Shown here: piece by piece, positions 11,119-23,864 of the stretch
Layout of the letters: each line of letters begins with the position of its first letter
Position numbering within the stretch: position 1 is the stretch's first letter
Translations under genes and position numbers: made by a program
The notes under the pieces: generated by a model
What the model saw: only the letters and a program-made list of their open reading frames with translations
What the model was told of the DNA's origin: nothing
Databases searched by the model: none
Source of the DNA: Mucor racemosus
Lineage: Eukaryota > Mucoromycota > Mucoromycetes > Mucorales > Mucoraceae
Reading direction: 5' to 3'
Length of the DNA stretch: 64,000 bases
Assembly: GCA_027405735.1 (NCBI GenBank)
Contig: JAPEHQ010000001.1
Coordinates: 682,001-746,000 of the forward strand

Positions 11119-14017
11119 TATTTGGGAAGTTTTCTTTGTGGTTAACAATGCATCCACAAAGAATAGAGCTAGTCATACAATGGGACTAAAGGATACCCGT
11201 AATGAAGGGCTTGGAAAACTATAGGGACTGCCTGCTCTCACTTAATCTTGGTTTCTAGGAAGCATCTTTGCTTCGACCATCCCATCCCATTCCATTATAA
11301 ATCTAAATGGTGTTGTGTAGTTTCCAGGTTGATATTGTTCTTTGTACAGCCATTTTTATACTTTGGTTTTTATAGAAGGGGAGTAAACGACTATATCTTG
11401 GTTTTTAATGTGAAATTAATTAATTTTTGTTTCCATTAGAAGATTTGAAAAAAAACATCACCGGCGCGTACAGCGTAGAAATGTGCATTGCAACTTTTTA
11501 AAGAATGACAAGTTATTTTCCAATGATAGAAGCATTGTAATATTTCATGATGAAAAGACTTTTATATCTCAAACTATACTTTATATGTTATAACGATGCA
11601 TCTTTATCATGTAACGCTACAAATATATACCTTACTAATTCGAGATTTATAACTCAAGTAAACTCCATAATTGAGGCAAATGACTAACATAGAGGTGGAC
11701 TTTAGAGGCATCGCTGCATCGCGACAAAAATATGTGAATGTAGTGTTATTATACGGAAGCATGCGAAATCTGCCATAGATCACTCTTTCATTGCAATTTA
11801 ACAATAAATTTAACAAAATCCAATAAAATCCAATAAATAATATGTGAAACTAATATAGGTATTGTAGATATATGTTTTATCATAACGATTGTCGAAGCGT
11901 TGGTTTTATGCACACTATACCTTTTTGACAAGTATATTATTATTTTGCTTATAATTTCGGCTTGATTTCTTTTGATGTAATTCAAACAAAATACAAAAAG
12001 TTGCTTAATTTCGAGTAAAATGAAAATTAACAAATATTTAGTTGGAAAGGAAGAATGGTAACATTATCTGTATTATTATACCGTATAAGCAAAACAAGGT
12101 AAAGAACATCTACATGCGATATATAACTATGACGACAGTGTAAATTATGAAGTATCTAACCACGCACTGGAAATATAAAAAGTAATAGTATTGAATCAAA
12201 GGTTCATAAAGAAACTACCCTGCTTATGAATGATCGATCAGAAACAAAAAGATTGATAATCAGGTAAATGTTACACTCAAAAGGTAAAATACAAGCTTCA
12301 GAAGCTCACTCGAATGAATGTACAGAAAAAGCTCCTACATTAACTATTTTACTAATTATAAAACTTTCAAAAATTAAATCGAATCGATATCGATTCGATT
12401 TAGCTAAATATCGCTTTCATTTTTTAAATCAGCTTTCGTTACAATAATTTAATATTTAATGGAACACAAACCAAGAAGAATATGGGTCATTTGATATAGT
12501 TGTATGAATCAAAAAGGGATGTTTTCACAACGCCAATGTATAACCATATGTTTTGTTGAGAAATAGTTGTTTCATACAGCACCCTATTAAGTACAAGAAT
12601 TCGCACAAACTTTCTTTTTTTGAACATGTATGCAGTAATGGTTAATGTAAGCGCATAGATTCTACGCATTAGCTGCAGAAGCGCTAGTGAAAAATAGGAG
12701 AACAGAAGGTGAAATGTATAGAATAAACTTTTTTTCTTTTTTATATATTTTTATTTGATAAATAATACATAATGCACTGACATCAGGTACAAAAATCAAG
12801 TATAGTATAAGCCTTTTAAAGACTAAAACCGAATCTAACTTCTTGGCAAGTCTAAATTCATCATTTTACACAAACGTCGATCTGTTTTCTTTTTTAATAC
12901 AAACATGATATACAAAAAAAGTTGATTAATTTTGTGTAAAATAAAAAAAGTAAACTTTAATAATAATTATTCAGCTAGAAATCAAGTACGACGACATTAT
13001 CTGTATTATCATACTACAAAAGCAAACCAAGGCACGACAAACAAGTAAGCAAGCTGCATACATTTACGACGACGATGGTAATATTCAATGTCAGTAAAGT
13101 TTGATTCTCGTTTATCAAGTTGGATATGGGAAACGCACGAGAAAAATACTTTATTATTCAAAATAATATAAATGGAATCACGGTTTGATCGTATGGTAAG
13201 AGTCATTTTAACACTAATTTTTCATATTTGCATGCATCTAACGCATGGGTCACGCTATCTTCAATTCTTGTGTAGCAAACACGTGTACGTATTTGGAATT
13301 TGCTCGCTTTGGCCTCTTTTTTTTTAAGCGAATGTAATGGCGAAAGTGGCCAAAGAAAAAGAAAACAAAAAAAAAAGGAGAAGGAGAATAAGAAGAAAAA
13401 AGCGAGGATACAGGAGTGCATATAATGCATATTTACATTCAATTATCATTGATCTCTATCGTTAATGATACATACATACAATTAATGTATACACCATACT
13501 ATCTCATAATAAGGGTAGTACAATCATGATGGTAGGAGTGAGTACCAGGGGTATTATATGGATGATGGTTGAAAATGATTACATTTCAAATGTTTGGTCA
13601 ATGACAAATGAATCATTTCACTTTATTTTACAGCCACACATTATTGTCTGTAATAGTTTTTCCTCTTCTAGGGTAAATGATGTATAGTTATCGATCTATA
13701 AATATACGATACGCATAATCTAGACACACTTGCTTACTTTATCATCGAATACATTTAATATGGTCCATGCACATGGGATGCATTTTTCATCATTTAAGCA
13801 GCATTTATTACTGCACTAATAAGGAGCACAAACAGTACGTGTGTAAAAAAAACAAGTTAATGTGTTACAATAATGTTGTCTTTTTACTTTTATTCTCTGA
13901 TGTTGTCATTTTATATATTTCTGAATATAATATATATATATAGATAGCATTTATTGTTTTCTTTTTTTATTCCTTTTTCTTTCTTTTTCTCTTCATCTTT
14001 CATTTCACAATCATAAA
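11119..14017. other. Intergenic, no gene recognised; one strong palindrome
   Basis: About 2.9 kb upstream of the kinase gene. Short ORFs on both strands have no recognisable content. 12375-12402 is a perfect 28-bp palindrome. About 11990-12110 and 12915-13045 are a diverged direct duplication of a low-complexity stretch. The final 100 bases before the kinase ATG are pyrimidine-rich (TTCTTTTT runs), as is common at fungal promoters. Confidence 0.45.
12375..12402. repeat. Perfect 28-bp palindrome
   Basis: TAAATCGAATCGAT followed immediately by its reverse complement, with no spacer. It is isolated within intergenic DNA. It could be a dimeric regulator site or a chance hairpin. Confidence 0.5.
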
Positions 14018-16370
14018 ATGCCTGCATCTACAACATCACTATTACACAATAAGACATGGAATTTACACCAAAAAATATCATCAATCCGTATAGCAGTAAT
14101 CGAAAGCAATTTAAAAGTATCTGGACATGCTTGCACTGTAAATATTATAAAGCATGTTTGATTATCTTGTTACTGAATCTAAAAAAAAAAAAAATAGGTC
14201 TTTCATATAATGTTGGAAGATGATTTGAATCATTTTTCTTTGGTTCGATTCATTCAAGATTTTAAAGAGTTAGATTCTTTGGTAAGATACAGCAGAAAAT
14301 AAGCACCCTTTATGGTAATCAAGACAATAACACATTTCCTATCTTAGCTTTTTCATCATTTTCCCAGACATCGGATTGCATTGCCGAAGTTGACAGAAGA
14401 TAACAGCAAAAAATCATTATTAAATACATTTAAAAAGAAGAAGAAATCAAATTCACAATTATTAGAAATCTATCTCTCTAAATGTTTATCAACAGTAATT
14501 GGTAGATCCTCATTATTTCGTGATTTTTTGTCTGCACAAAGAGATGAAGATCGTGTTATATCAAAAGTTCAAGTACGTCAACTTGTGGCACAACATGAAG
14601 TTTCACCAAATAGTATCGTTATTGAGCCAATGGCATCATTAAAGAGAAAGAGGTCAATGTGTCAACAACAACAACAACAGCAAGAATTACCTCCTTCACC
14701 TCCTTCTTCAATTTCAATGACTCAATTTCCTGATTATCATGATTGTCATGACAGTGGTTTAACTGATTCTATTGATGATGAAATGATGTGCTCTTTAATT
14801 TTACCTCCAGAGCCTCCAAATACTGCTGTAGGAATGCAACAAGATTTCTATTACGATGAGAATGAGCCAGTTATAAATAATAATAATGATACAATTAACG
14901 ATTATCAGTTAATCAAAGTACTTGGAAAAGGTGCCACTGGAAAGGTAATATATACACTAATACTAAATAATCAAAATGAATAACAATATACTAAAATACA
15001 AACACACATCAATAGGTCATCTTAGTAAGAGATCAAACTTCTCATCGTTTATTCGCTCTTAAAGCAATCACAAAATCTTGGAGTATCACAAAACGCGAAG
15101 TTGAGCACATTAGAATGGAACGTGACATTTTGGCATCATTATCAGCTATCCATCATCCATTTCTGATCCGACTAAACAGCGCTTTTCAAGACCGTCAAAA
15201 CCTATATTTGGTATTGGATTATCATGCAGGCGCTGATTTAGCCACACTTTTACAACGATATATTCGCTTTCCTGCTGAACAATGCCGTCTTTATGCTGCT
15301 GAAATTGTAATGGGACTACAGGAATTGCATCGTCATTGCATTTTATACAGGTAAAACAAAACGAAATTACAATGCATTCACATAAAACTAACACCATTCC
15401 CCCCCTTTTATGCAGAGATCTAAAACCTGAAAATGTCTTATTAGCTGCTGATGGTCATATTATTTTAACAGATTTTGGTCTCTCTAAAATGTTTCAGGAC
15501 TCTGAAAATAAATACGACCATCGTACAACCACGTTTTGCGGAACTCCCGAATACTTGGCTCCCGAAATTATCTTGCAAGATGAAGAATACTCATATGCCG
15601 CTGATTTTTGGAGCCTTGGTACCATGCTTTATGAAATGTTGATAGGTGTTACTCCATTTGTTGCAGATTCACCTGAAGAAATGTACGATAGAGTACTTTA
15701 CGATGACCTCTTATTTCCAAACAAATTTGACCCTGAAGCCATGGACCTTATTGCAGGTTTATTGGAACGCGATCCATTGAATCGTCTTGGTGCTGGTTTT
15801 GGCGGTGTATTTGAATTGCGTACACACGCTTACTTTGCAAATCATCTTAATTGGAAAGATGTACATGCTAAACTGATCCAACCCTCTTATATTCCTTTGC
15901 GTACAAGTGAAACTGACTTGAGTAACTTTGATCCTGATTTCTTGGGCATGTCTACACACATCAAGGAGGAAAATGATGAAGCCATCATTTTGAGACAGCG
16001 CTGGTTACCAGAGAGTTGCCCTCAAGGACTACAAGAGCATGCTTTTCGGGGCTATTCATATATTGCGGAGGATGAGCGTGATATTCCATATGAATCGGAA
16101 CTCTCGTTCTTTAGTAGCGAATACATGTTGTATGACGAAGATGATGATGTGGATGATATGATATTTGAACCCTCGTTGATCGAGGGGGTTGATACTACAC
16201 GTGTTTCTTCGGATTACAATCATGATAAGAGCAATCATAGCAAGACACTCAAAAGTAGTCGCTCTATGATGATGAATCCCTGCTCCTTTAACTATAATCA
16301 AAATATTAGAAATTCACTGGTAATCAATTCATCTGTCAAGGATGAAGATGTCTCCTCTTGGAGATCTTGA
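14018..16370 (+). CDS. PX-domain AGC-family serine/threonine kinase (SGK3-like architecture)
   Basis: Five exons: 14018-14137, 14198-14281, 14348-14944, 15016-15350 and 15416-16370, giving 696 aa. Residues about 10-115 form a phosphoinositide-binding PX domain ([43 protein letters not shown]). After a Gln- and Pro-rich linker comes a full kinase domain: glycine loop GKGATGK at the exon 3/4 junction, ALKAITK, YRDLKPEN near residue 380, DFGLSK, activation loop [13 protein letters not shown], and a C-terminal hydrophobic motif [10 protein letters not shown]. That tail, with the GTPEYLAPE loop, marks the AGC group (YPK/SGK/S6K side). A PX domain fused to an AGC kinase recalls animal SGK3, which is recruited to endosomal PI3P; targeting here is inferred, not seen. 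The start is the first ATG that keeps the PX frame across introns 1 and 2. Confidence 0.88.
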
Positions 16371-16596
16371 ATTTCTTTTTCTTTTTCTTTTTTGATATCA
16401 CTACACTACTCTTTCGTTTTCCTATCTTTTTCTTTCTTTCTGTAATTTATTTGTAAGGCTATTATGCTACGTTTTTGATTTCTCTTCTTTTTTTTTATTT
16501 ATATATATATATATATACTTTCTTATGTTAATGTGTGTTTATTTTGTAATATGAAAACTTTTTTTCTTCTTCTTTCTCTTTAATAAAAAATTTCTA

Positions 16597-17550
16597 TTAT
16601 TTTTGTTTTTTATTTGCTAAAAAGGGTTGTTTCCAAGTTTGTTGTAAGCGTTTCACTTTCTGCTCACCAAAACCAGGACACATGGCTAATGCATCAGTTT
16701 TTGCTTCAGCTACTTGCTTTAATGATCCAAATGTAGATAATAATGTCAAAACATCCGTCTTGTTTACACTTCGAATTTGAGTTAAACAATCGGTAATTTT
16801 AGCAAAATATTCATCATCTACTCTTTCTCGAATCAAATCTGGTGCTTTGTTCTCAAATGCTTTAAATGTTTCTAAATATCGTCCTGCCTCTTCAGGGCTC
16901 CATGCCAACACTAATGTGAAATCGCTTAAGATAGCAATCCGATTCACTTCACGCAATGCGTCATGAAAACTATCTACATCTACATAAACTAGTAAAATAC
17001 GACCAACATACAAGTTTTTCACGCTATTCAATCGATCATATATATAGGTTGGGTATAATCGATGATACCGTAAACTGAGATAAATAACTCCTGTAGTCTG
17101 GCCAACTACATAATCCATTTTAATAGATTCTGATGGTTCCCAAGGAACATTATGAACATGCTTTAAGATTGGATTCTTTTGCTGTGTAGGGTTTACCAGA
17201 ATTGTATTTCCTGCTGTTCGACGAATTGATGGGATAGTAGTCGTTGTTCTACCAATTGGTGAAGATCTGTTGGGTATTATAGGTGTTGTCGCTGTTGTTG
17301 TCGCTGGTGATGCTGTACCAAGGTTAGGAGGAGTATTGCTAGTTGGTGTTGATGTCGCTGTTATTGTTGGAGTAGTGACAGAAGAAGAAGACGCATTGTT
17401 ATCTTCAGGTGTAACTTGAGCAATGGTTCGTTTTGCTTTAAAGAAGGATAATGTTTGCTTTGCTTGCTCTGCTTTACGTCTTTCAATCTCTTCTATTGAG
17501 GGTATATTCCAAGTTGGCTTATTGTTGGAGGATTCTTGTTGATCAGACAT
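16597..17550 (-). CDS. DNA excision repair protein ERCC1/Rad10/Swi10
   Basis: Single-exon gene, 317 aa from the ATG at 17550 (MSDQQES). An in-frame extension to 17616 is possible but hydrophobic and unlike the family. Residues about 1-120 are a Thr/Ser/Pro-rich, low-complexity N-terminus. The central domain reads NPILKHVHNVPWE, then DYVVGQTTGVIYLSLRYHRL and YIYDRL, typical of the nuclease-like domain of ERCC1, which lacks the catalytic ERKxxxD residues of its partner XPF. The C-terminal tandem helix-hairpin-helix is present (DVLTLLSTFGSLKQVAEA, MCPGFGEQKVKRL). It acts with XPF/Rad1 as the 5' incision endonuclease in nucleotide excision repair and interstrand crosslink repair. It converges with the kinase gene; the stop codons are 227 bp apart. 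Confidence 0.93.
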   Translation of the reverse strand: MSDQQESSNNKPTWNIPSIEEIERRKAEQAKQTLSFFKAKRTIAQVTPEDNNASSSSVTTPTITATSTPTSNTPPNLGTASPATTTATTPIIPNRSSPIGRTTTTIPSIRRTAGNTILVNPTQQKNPILKHVHNVPWEPSESIKMDYVVGQTTGVIYLSLRYHRLYPTYIYDRLNSVKNLYVGRILLVYVDVDSFHDALREVNRIAILSDFTLVLAWSPEEAGRYLETFKAFENKAPDLIRERVDDEYFAKITDCLTQIRSVNKTDVLTLLSTFGSLKQVAEAKTDALAMCPGFGEQKVKRLQQTWKQPFLANKKQK

Positions 17551-19115
17551 TATTTCAAAGGTGATAAAATAAAAGAAAATCAAGCAAATACTACTGCGCG
17601 TAGGTTTGTATGGCAATTTTTCGTTTAAAATACTCCCGCCCCACGATATTGGACTCAGTATACCGATGTATTTTAAAGAGTTTTTACAGTACTTTAAAAT
17701 ATAGATATTGCTTTAAAACTAAGCATGTCTGGTCAAAAGCATGTTTAGACAATGCTTGTATTTTTTTTATTGCCTCACCTAGTATTTAATATTGCCTTTA
17801 AAAGCCTTATTTCCAAAAAACATCGCATACTAAAAGATGCAGAGCGGTATTTAAAACCTTTCATATCAAGTTTTGAATTCAAAACGAAAAAAAAAAGCCA
17901 TTTTTAAATTTTTTGAAACTTTTCTGGATATAGCTCTCGAAAGCTCATAATAACCACAACTAGCTTTATAATTGACTCCGGTAGTACTTTTAAGCCCGCA
18001 TACAATAGCGTCATTCAAAAAATCTTTTTTCTCACAAAATCTTTTGCTATTCCAGTTTTTTAAAAAAGACGTTTTTTGAGAAAAAATGCAAAAAAGTTCT
18101 AAGTAATATACAAATAAACAACTTTAGAAGGAAGAATGAAGCAATATGATCATTTTGTTCTATAATTTATCATATAAAAAAGTCTCATTTTTCGGGTAAA
18201 AATTTCAATTTTGTCCAAATCTCAAATTTTCCCTTATGATACCTCATCCAAAATCGTCAAAAATCGACCAGTTTTTTTCACCAAAAAAAAGTCAAGGAAA
18301 TGCATCAGGATATATCTATGGAACAAGAGTAATCGTTTGGTATACTTGAGAGCATCTGTAGAGGTCAGAAACCCTTCAAAATGACGCCATTTCAAAATTA
18401 CAGTTTCGTGTGCAGTTTTGGTGAAACAGCGACGTCTTGTCCTACAATTCTCCAAATACGATTGTTTTGTTTATCTGTATAGATACGTTTGGTCATTAGC
18501 TATAGAATGATATCATTTTTTGCCATTTATATTTGTGATTTAAAGCGATTTGTTGGACTTGAAGTTTGCTTAAACTGCCTACTTCGAGTGAACAAAGTCA
18601 TTAAAGGATTTTTTTCTTGCCATTTATTATTTCCTTGTACAGTTTTGCTTGTGAATAAGTAGAGTAGTAGTTGCTTGATAATATTGTATTTTTTTTTTTG
18701 GCATTTTATATGTGATTTTTGAAAATTTAATTATGGGCTCATTCACTGCATTTGCTGCCTGACAAATTGCGCACAGGACCGTTTTTTGTTCCACAGCTTC
18801 AAATCTTGAAAAAAATTGCATCTCTTTCATCATTAAAGGATTATTTTAGAAGTTTAATCTACAGCAAAAAAATTAAAATAAATTTGGTCGTATTTGCAAG
18901 CATGATATTTATGGTTTGGTGTTTTTTTTGTGTGGTAAAAACCACTATTGTATTTGATTTATGGGCATTCAAATAAAACTATAATGAAGGTATGATTTTG
19001 TACGACGAAATTCCAGGGCGGTTCGATTAACGATTTAAATTGGCAAATCATTTTCGCTTTCCTTTTTTCGCTTTTTGTTTCTCTTTGCTTTCTCTTATCC
19101 TGTTTACTTGACACA
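17551..19115. other. Intergenic between ERCC1 and RCE1, no gene recognised
   Basis: About 1.5 kb of AT-rich DNA separating two divergently transcribed genes. Weak ORFs on the minus strand (18234-18455, 18627-18833) show no recognisable motif. The 18000-18260 stretch resembles decayed repeat DNA in style, but I could not match it to another place in the window. Confidence 0.4.
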
Positions 19116-20102
19116 ATGTTATCTATTACAACCGGGTTAGCCAACCTGGTTTGTATCGGATTTACACTGATTTATGTTGCTGGATTTTATCTTTTTAAAA
19201 CACCAGGCGATCGTAACGACTCACCAGTAATTTTAGCTCGTATGAAAGCAGTTACTGTTGCTTCGTTTGTATCAGCAGCTATTGTTTGGTACCTTTTACA
19301 GGCTAGTGAAGCCAAGGAAAGTGTTATCTTAGTACTGGGATTAGAGCAACCTTCAGAAATCATGCATTCAGTCAAACTTTTACGACCATTGTTGCTCACT
19401 TGTTTGTTGTTTTTGGGGCCTTTAGCTGTCATGTTCTTTGATCAGGAACTACCTCTTCAAAAATATTTCAGCTTCGAGAGAGATGTTAAGATGAATGCGA
19501 TGAGTTTATTAGGACAACGCAATTATGTAGTGGTAAGTTTATATTGAATTTATTGAAAATCGTATTATAATATTTTTAATGATAGGCTCCTATAACTGAA
19601 GAATTTGTATTTAGAGCATGCATGATTGCAGTTCTATATCTAGCTAATTATTCTAAAAATTACTTGATTTTCATTTCACCATTGTATTTTGGAATAGGTA
19701 TAAAAAAAAATTTACTTGCAATTCAGTTTACTACTGAACTAACATGCTTTATACATAGCTCATTTACATCATGCTTGGGATAATTACAACAAATTAGGCC
19801 GTACTAGACAAGCATTACAGCGAGCATTATTCTCTTCATTATTTCAATTTGCTTATACAACATTATTTGGATGGTATGCTAGTTATTTATTTATTCGAAT
19901 GGGCAATTTATGGCCACCTGTATTATGCCATTCATTCTGCAATATGATGGGATTTCCTGATTTGGGTGACAATCAACATCGATCTACAATTCAAAAGCTT
20001 ATAATTTATACTTGCTTCCCACTTGGCATTGTGTTATTTGTCTATAATTTTGATAATTTGACCCAACCATCATCTGTAGGTGGATCAATGTATTGGAAAT
20101 AA
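19116..20102 (+). CDS. CAAX prenyl protease 2 (Rce1)
   Basis: Three exons (19116-19532, 19586-19697, 19759-20102) give 290 aa. It is an integral ER membrane protein with several hydrophobic segments, including VASFVSAAIVWYLL and LLLTCLLFLGPLAVMFF. The catalytic signature of the Abi/CAAX family is complete: APITEEFVFRA (the EExxxR motif), GIAHLHHAWD across the second intron, and CHSFCNMMGFP near the C-terminus. Rce1 removes the terminal three residues of farnesylated or geranylgeranylated CaaX proteins such as Ras, Rho and mating pheromones. The length matches fungal Rce1 and nothing is missing. Confidence 0.93.
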
Positions 20103-20118
20103 CTGGTTTTTTTTTATT

Positions 20119-21235
20119 TTATTTTTTATCACTTGGTTTCTTATCATGACCCAAAGCATTTTCAAATAGTCTTTTTGTACTATCTCTAACCAAATAAATT
20201 GCATCTCCTTTTTGCATACTAGACCAAAATTTAGAGAAAAATGCTTGTTGAGTACCATCTTTCCATGAATCGACATAACGTTGTGTTAAATGTTGTAACG
20301 GACTAAACGTTTTTGTGACAGATTTGGTGACTATAAAACTAACATTACTATGGTATGATCTACAATGATATCAATTTTATATTACCATATTCGCCAGAAT
20401 GACTCAATTCTTCACCTACTTCCATGGTATAATAATCAGAAAAACTCTTTTTGCAAATATTCCCTGCTTTTTTTTTAAAAAAAAAAGTAATTTAATATCA
20501 AATCAAATCATATAACAGTATATACATACCATCTAGTAAATGCTCTTTGCATCTTTTAGGCGATTTTGCTACTGATATCCAAGTACCGTAAAATGGATTC
20601 AAAGTAAAAGATGGCTTTTTTGTCAACTCTTGGCTTGTTCTCATGAAACAGATCATACTGCATTCTTTTGATTTATCGAATATTTCCTCCAATTCATTTT
20701 GTACAGTGCCATTTTCTTTCTTTTTATTTAATTCTGTGGTAGTCGCCAGTAATAAACATCGTTCTTTCCATTGGTCTTTACTTTCTTTAGGTGCAGATCT
20801 TCCAAAAGAAAGTATAGAGATATTTAATACAGATGAATCCTTGTGGTTGCTGTCTTCTTCTATCATGTTGTTGCTATCAATTTCTTGTGTTGGTATGTTT
20901 GAATCTAAATAAGAAGAATCTAATGGAGGAGCAGTGAAATCAGCTGCTAATGTATTGAATGCAGCAGTATTATTTGAATCGTCAGTACAATCCTCTGTTG
21001 ATTCTGTTTGTGCTTCTTCTGACCACCAAGGTGATAGTAATGTAGAAGTATCTTCTGCAGATGGTAATGGAGGAGGAGGAGTAGATAATAATGCTTGAGG
21101 TGGTAGTAACCCTGGTAGTTGCTTTTTATTCGCTGTTTCTGAATCTTGGTTATTTCCCTCATGATTATGGTGCTCAGTATGTATATCATATTTGCGATCC
21201 ATATCGTTATTTTGAGTTTTATCTACTGCAGGCAT
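20119..21235 (-). CDS. Uncharacterised acidic Ser/Thr/Pro-rich protein
   Basis: Three exons on the minus strand (21235-20530, 20463-20386, 20330-20119) give 331 aa. I do not recognise the family. The N-terminal half (about residues 1-130) is low-complexity and acidic, with a proline patch (STPPPPLPS) and a PWWSEEAQ motif, and is probably disordered. The C-terminal half looks folded: ILSFGRSAPKESKDQWKERC, NPFYGTWISVAKSPKRCKEH, FSDYYTMEVGEELSHSGEY, then a basic/aromatic tail FFSKFWSSMQKGDAIYLVRD. No signal peptide or membrane helix. The second acceptor was chosen (TTTTATAG before 20330) because earlier AGs create stops. Its end is only 17 bp from the RCE1 stop codon, in convergent orientation. 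Confidence 0.7.
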
Positions 21236-22952
21236 TTTTTTTTAGTGAAATATACAGAATAAGGAAGAAAAAATATCTTTTTCTTCCTTGGTTCTTTGTT
21301 CACAGTCTGCATTTTATACTTTTTCACTACAAGTGATTGGAGCAGATCACGTGGATTTCAAAGACAAACTTAACCAAAAGCATTAACAAATAGTAGGAAA
21401 TGGTCTTATTTGAAAATCAGGTAGGACAAGGAGTAAATGTAACATAAAGATGATATTTCATGAGGTCTTTTTCTTGTCAAATGCATTATTTAAAGAAACT
21501 GATTGATCATTCAAGCACTGTATTTTTTACCCCAATACAAAAAGAAACAATAATGAATATGAGGCTACGACATTGTATCATTATAAGAAACTAACAATTT
21601 GCTGCTAAATGTCACAACGAAGAAACTAGAGCCTCCAGAAAAGCTATTTTTATTTGTGAAAACGTAATTTGTAAAAAAAAAAAAAAAAATCAAGCATCTA
21701 AAAAAAATTCTTGAGAGATGCATAGTTGTTGCATTTTTCTCGACCTGTTTTACTTTTTTTGAAGCTAAAACTATTCGCAGTGTTAATACAGAGATAATCT
21801 AGCGAAATGATTGTACCAATGAGAAAAATGAAATATTTACTACGTAAAAAACATCAGATACAATCATAGTTTTGTTTGATGTTTGTAATTAAGAAATACA
21901 CAAGGTTTTGTGCATCATTCCCATGAACGGTAATGTTGCTAAAAAACATTAGTTTGATAGATGAGCGCATTTTTTCAGATGTGTATTGTGATGTAAAAAT
22001 CGAGGAAATAGGAATTTTGTTGCATTTGTCATGATGTGTCGGCCATTTTTTATTTATTTCAAAAACTTGGTATTATACATTTAGAGGATTGTTTCAAGCA
22101 ATTCGTAGTTTATTAAAAGGACAAATTTTTATGGATGACATAGTGCAACATGTCTACATTACTGTGGTAATTTTTTTATTCAAACTTTCCAACTATTTTT
22201 CACTTTTCAAAAAGAGGTGAAAATGAATAATCCCTTCTTTTTTGAAACAACATTTTTTCTTTCTCGTCAGCATTGGGGGGTTTTTTTTTTCTTTTAAAAA
22301 GATGCTAGGAAACATTTGGCAAAATCTAGGCCTGGTCATCAAGATACAAAACTACAAGCTTTATTAAATAGCATGGATAATAATTTTATACCAAGTTTTC
22401 CCCATGTTGAACGTAAAAGATGAGTTGCAAGTTGAGAGCTAAATAAAAAAAATGTGGCCTCATTTTTTAACCTATTCAAAAAAACGTAAATTCTCTTTCG
22501 GTTGTATCGTTGCAAAATGTCAATAAACCATTTAAGCATGTGCAACATTTGATCCTTAAGCGTGCAACATGGATGCAAGCGCATTTCAATATACGACTCA
22601 CTATCAAACTTTTTGTGTTTATGGACATGCCGTTTCCATTAACAAATAGAAAATCCTTATTACAAACTCAATTTTGCCTTCATATTTTGTCTCTTTTTTT
22701 CTCTCCCTTTCTTTTTCCCTTTCTCTCATACATTACAATCTTTTTCTTTTTTCATATCAAATTGACATTTTGTCATTTTTTTGAATAGTTTTTCTTTTGT
22801 TATATCATTATTTTTTGTGATATAATTATATAAACCAGCAACCTAGGTAAGGAATTCAAATGTCTCATTTTATGAAAATGTTTGATTGTAACGCGTTTGT
22901 TGTTGTATAGACTATCTTTTTTTTTTTTTTTTAGAAAAAAAATTTATAAAAA
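21236..22952. other. Long divergent intergenic region (1.7 kb)
   Basis: Separates the unknown minus-strand gene from the KH-domain gene. It holds homopolymer A and T tracts and no convincing ORF. The 80 bp before the KH gene ATG contain a long T run followed by TTAG, so a 5'-UTR intron (donor GTAAGG near 22848) is possible. Confidence 0.4.
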
Positions 22953-23829
22953 ATGTCTACAACTCCAGATAATAATACCATCAGCAACACTACCGCCAAC
23001 AATACTATTACACCAAATAATACATCAAACCCTCCTACCAACAATACAAATTTTGAAGATCATTTCCCGGATCTTGGTCAAGAAAATTTTGAAGATCATT
23101 CTAGTAATGATGATTCAGGTTTAACTCTTCGTGCTCTTGTTTCTACTAAAGAAGCTGGTGTCATTATTGGAAAAGGTTTGTAAATTATAGGTTAAAAGAG
23201 GAGGGGGTGATGATTCACTAACTATTGGAATCATTAGGTGGTAAAAATGTAGCTGAAATGAGAGATACAACTGGAGTAAAGGCAGGCGTTTCAAAGGTAG
23301 TTCAAGGTGTTCATGATCGCGTTTTGACTGTTACTGGTACATTGGAAGGTGTATCCAAAGCCTATTCTTTGATTGCACAAACATTATTGGATAACCCCAT
23401 TTCACCATTACCCACCACCACTAATAACAGCAATAATGCAGTAGCCACTATTCGTTTATTAATTTCTCATAATTTAATGGGTACAGTTATTGGTCGTCAA
23501 GGTGCCAAAATTAAGCATATTCAAGACACATCTGGTGTTCGCATGATTGCTTCAAAGACCTTATTACCCCAAAGTACCGAACGTGTCGTTGAAGTGAGAG
23601 GTACTGTGGATGCAATTCATAAGGCTATCCTGGAGATTGGCCGTTGTTTAATTGAAGATAAGGAAAGAGCTTATGGTACCATTTTATATAATCCCACCAA
23701 AGTTAATACCAACATAAATGGTCTTAATGATCATCGCATACAACATAACGTAATTCGTACAGGTAATGGCTCTGATTTTAGTAGCCATGATTTTGAAAGA
23801 CAACAGCAACAACAACAACAACAACAACA

Positions 23830-23864
<35 letters not shown>

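Noticed and set aside
22591..22604. 14-nt match to the core of the phage T7 promoter (ATACGACTCACTAT)
   Set aside because: Flanks are ordinary host-like AT-rich DNA, the flanking promoter bases do not match, and no phage or vector sequence is nearby; treated as coincidence.
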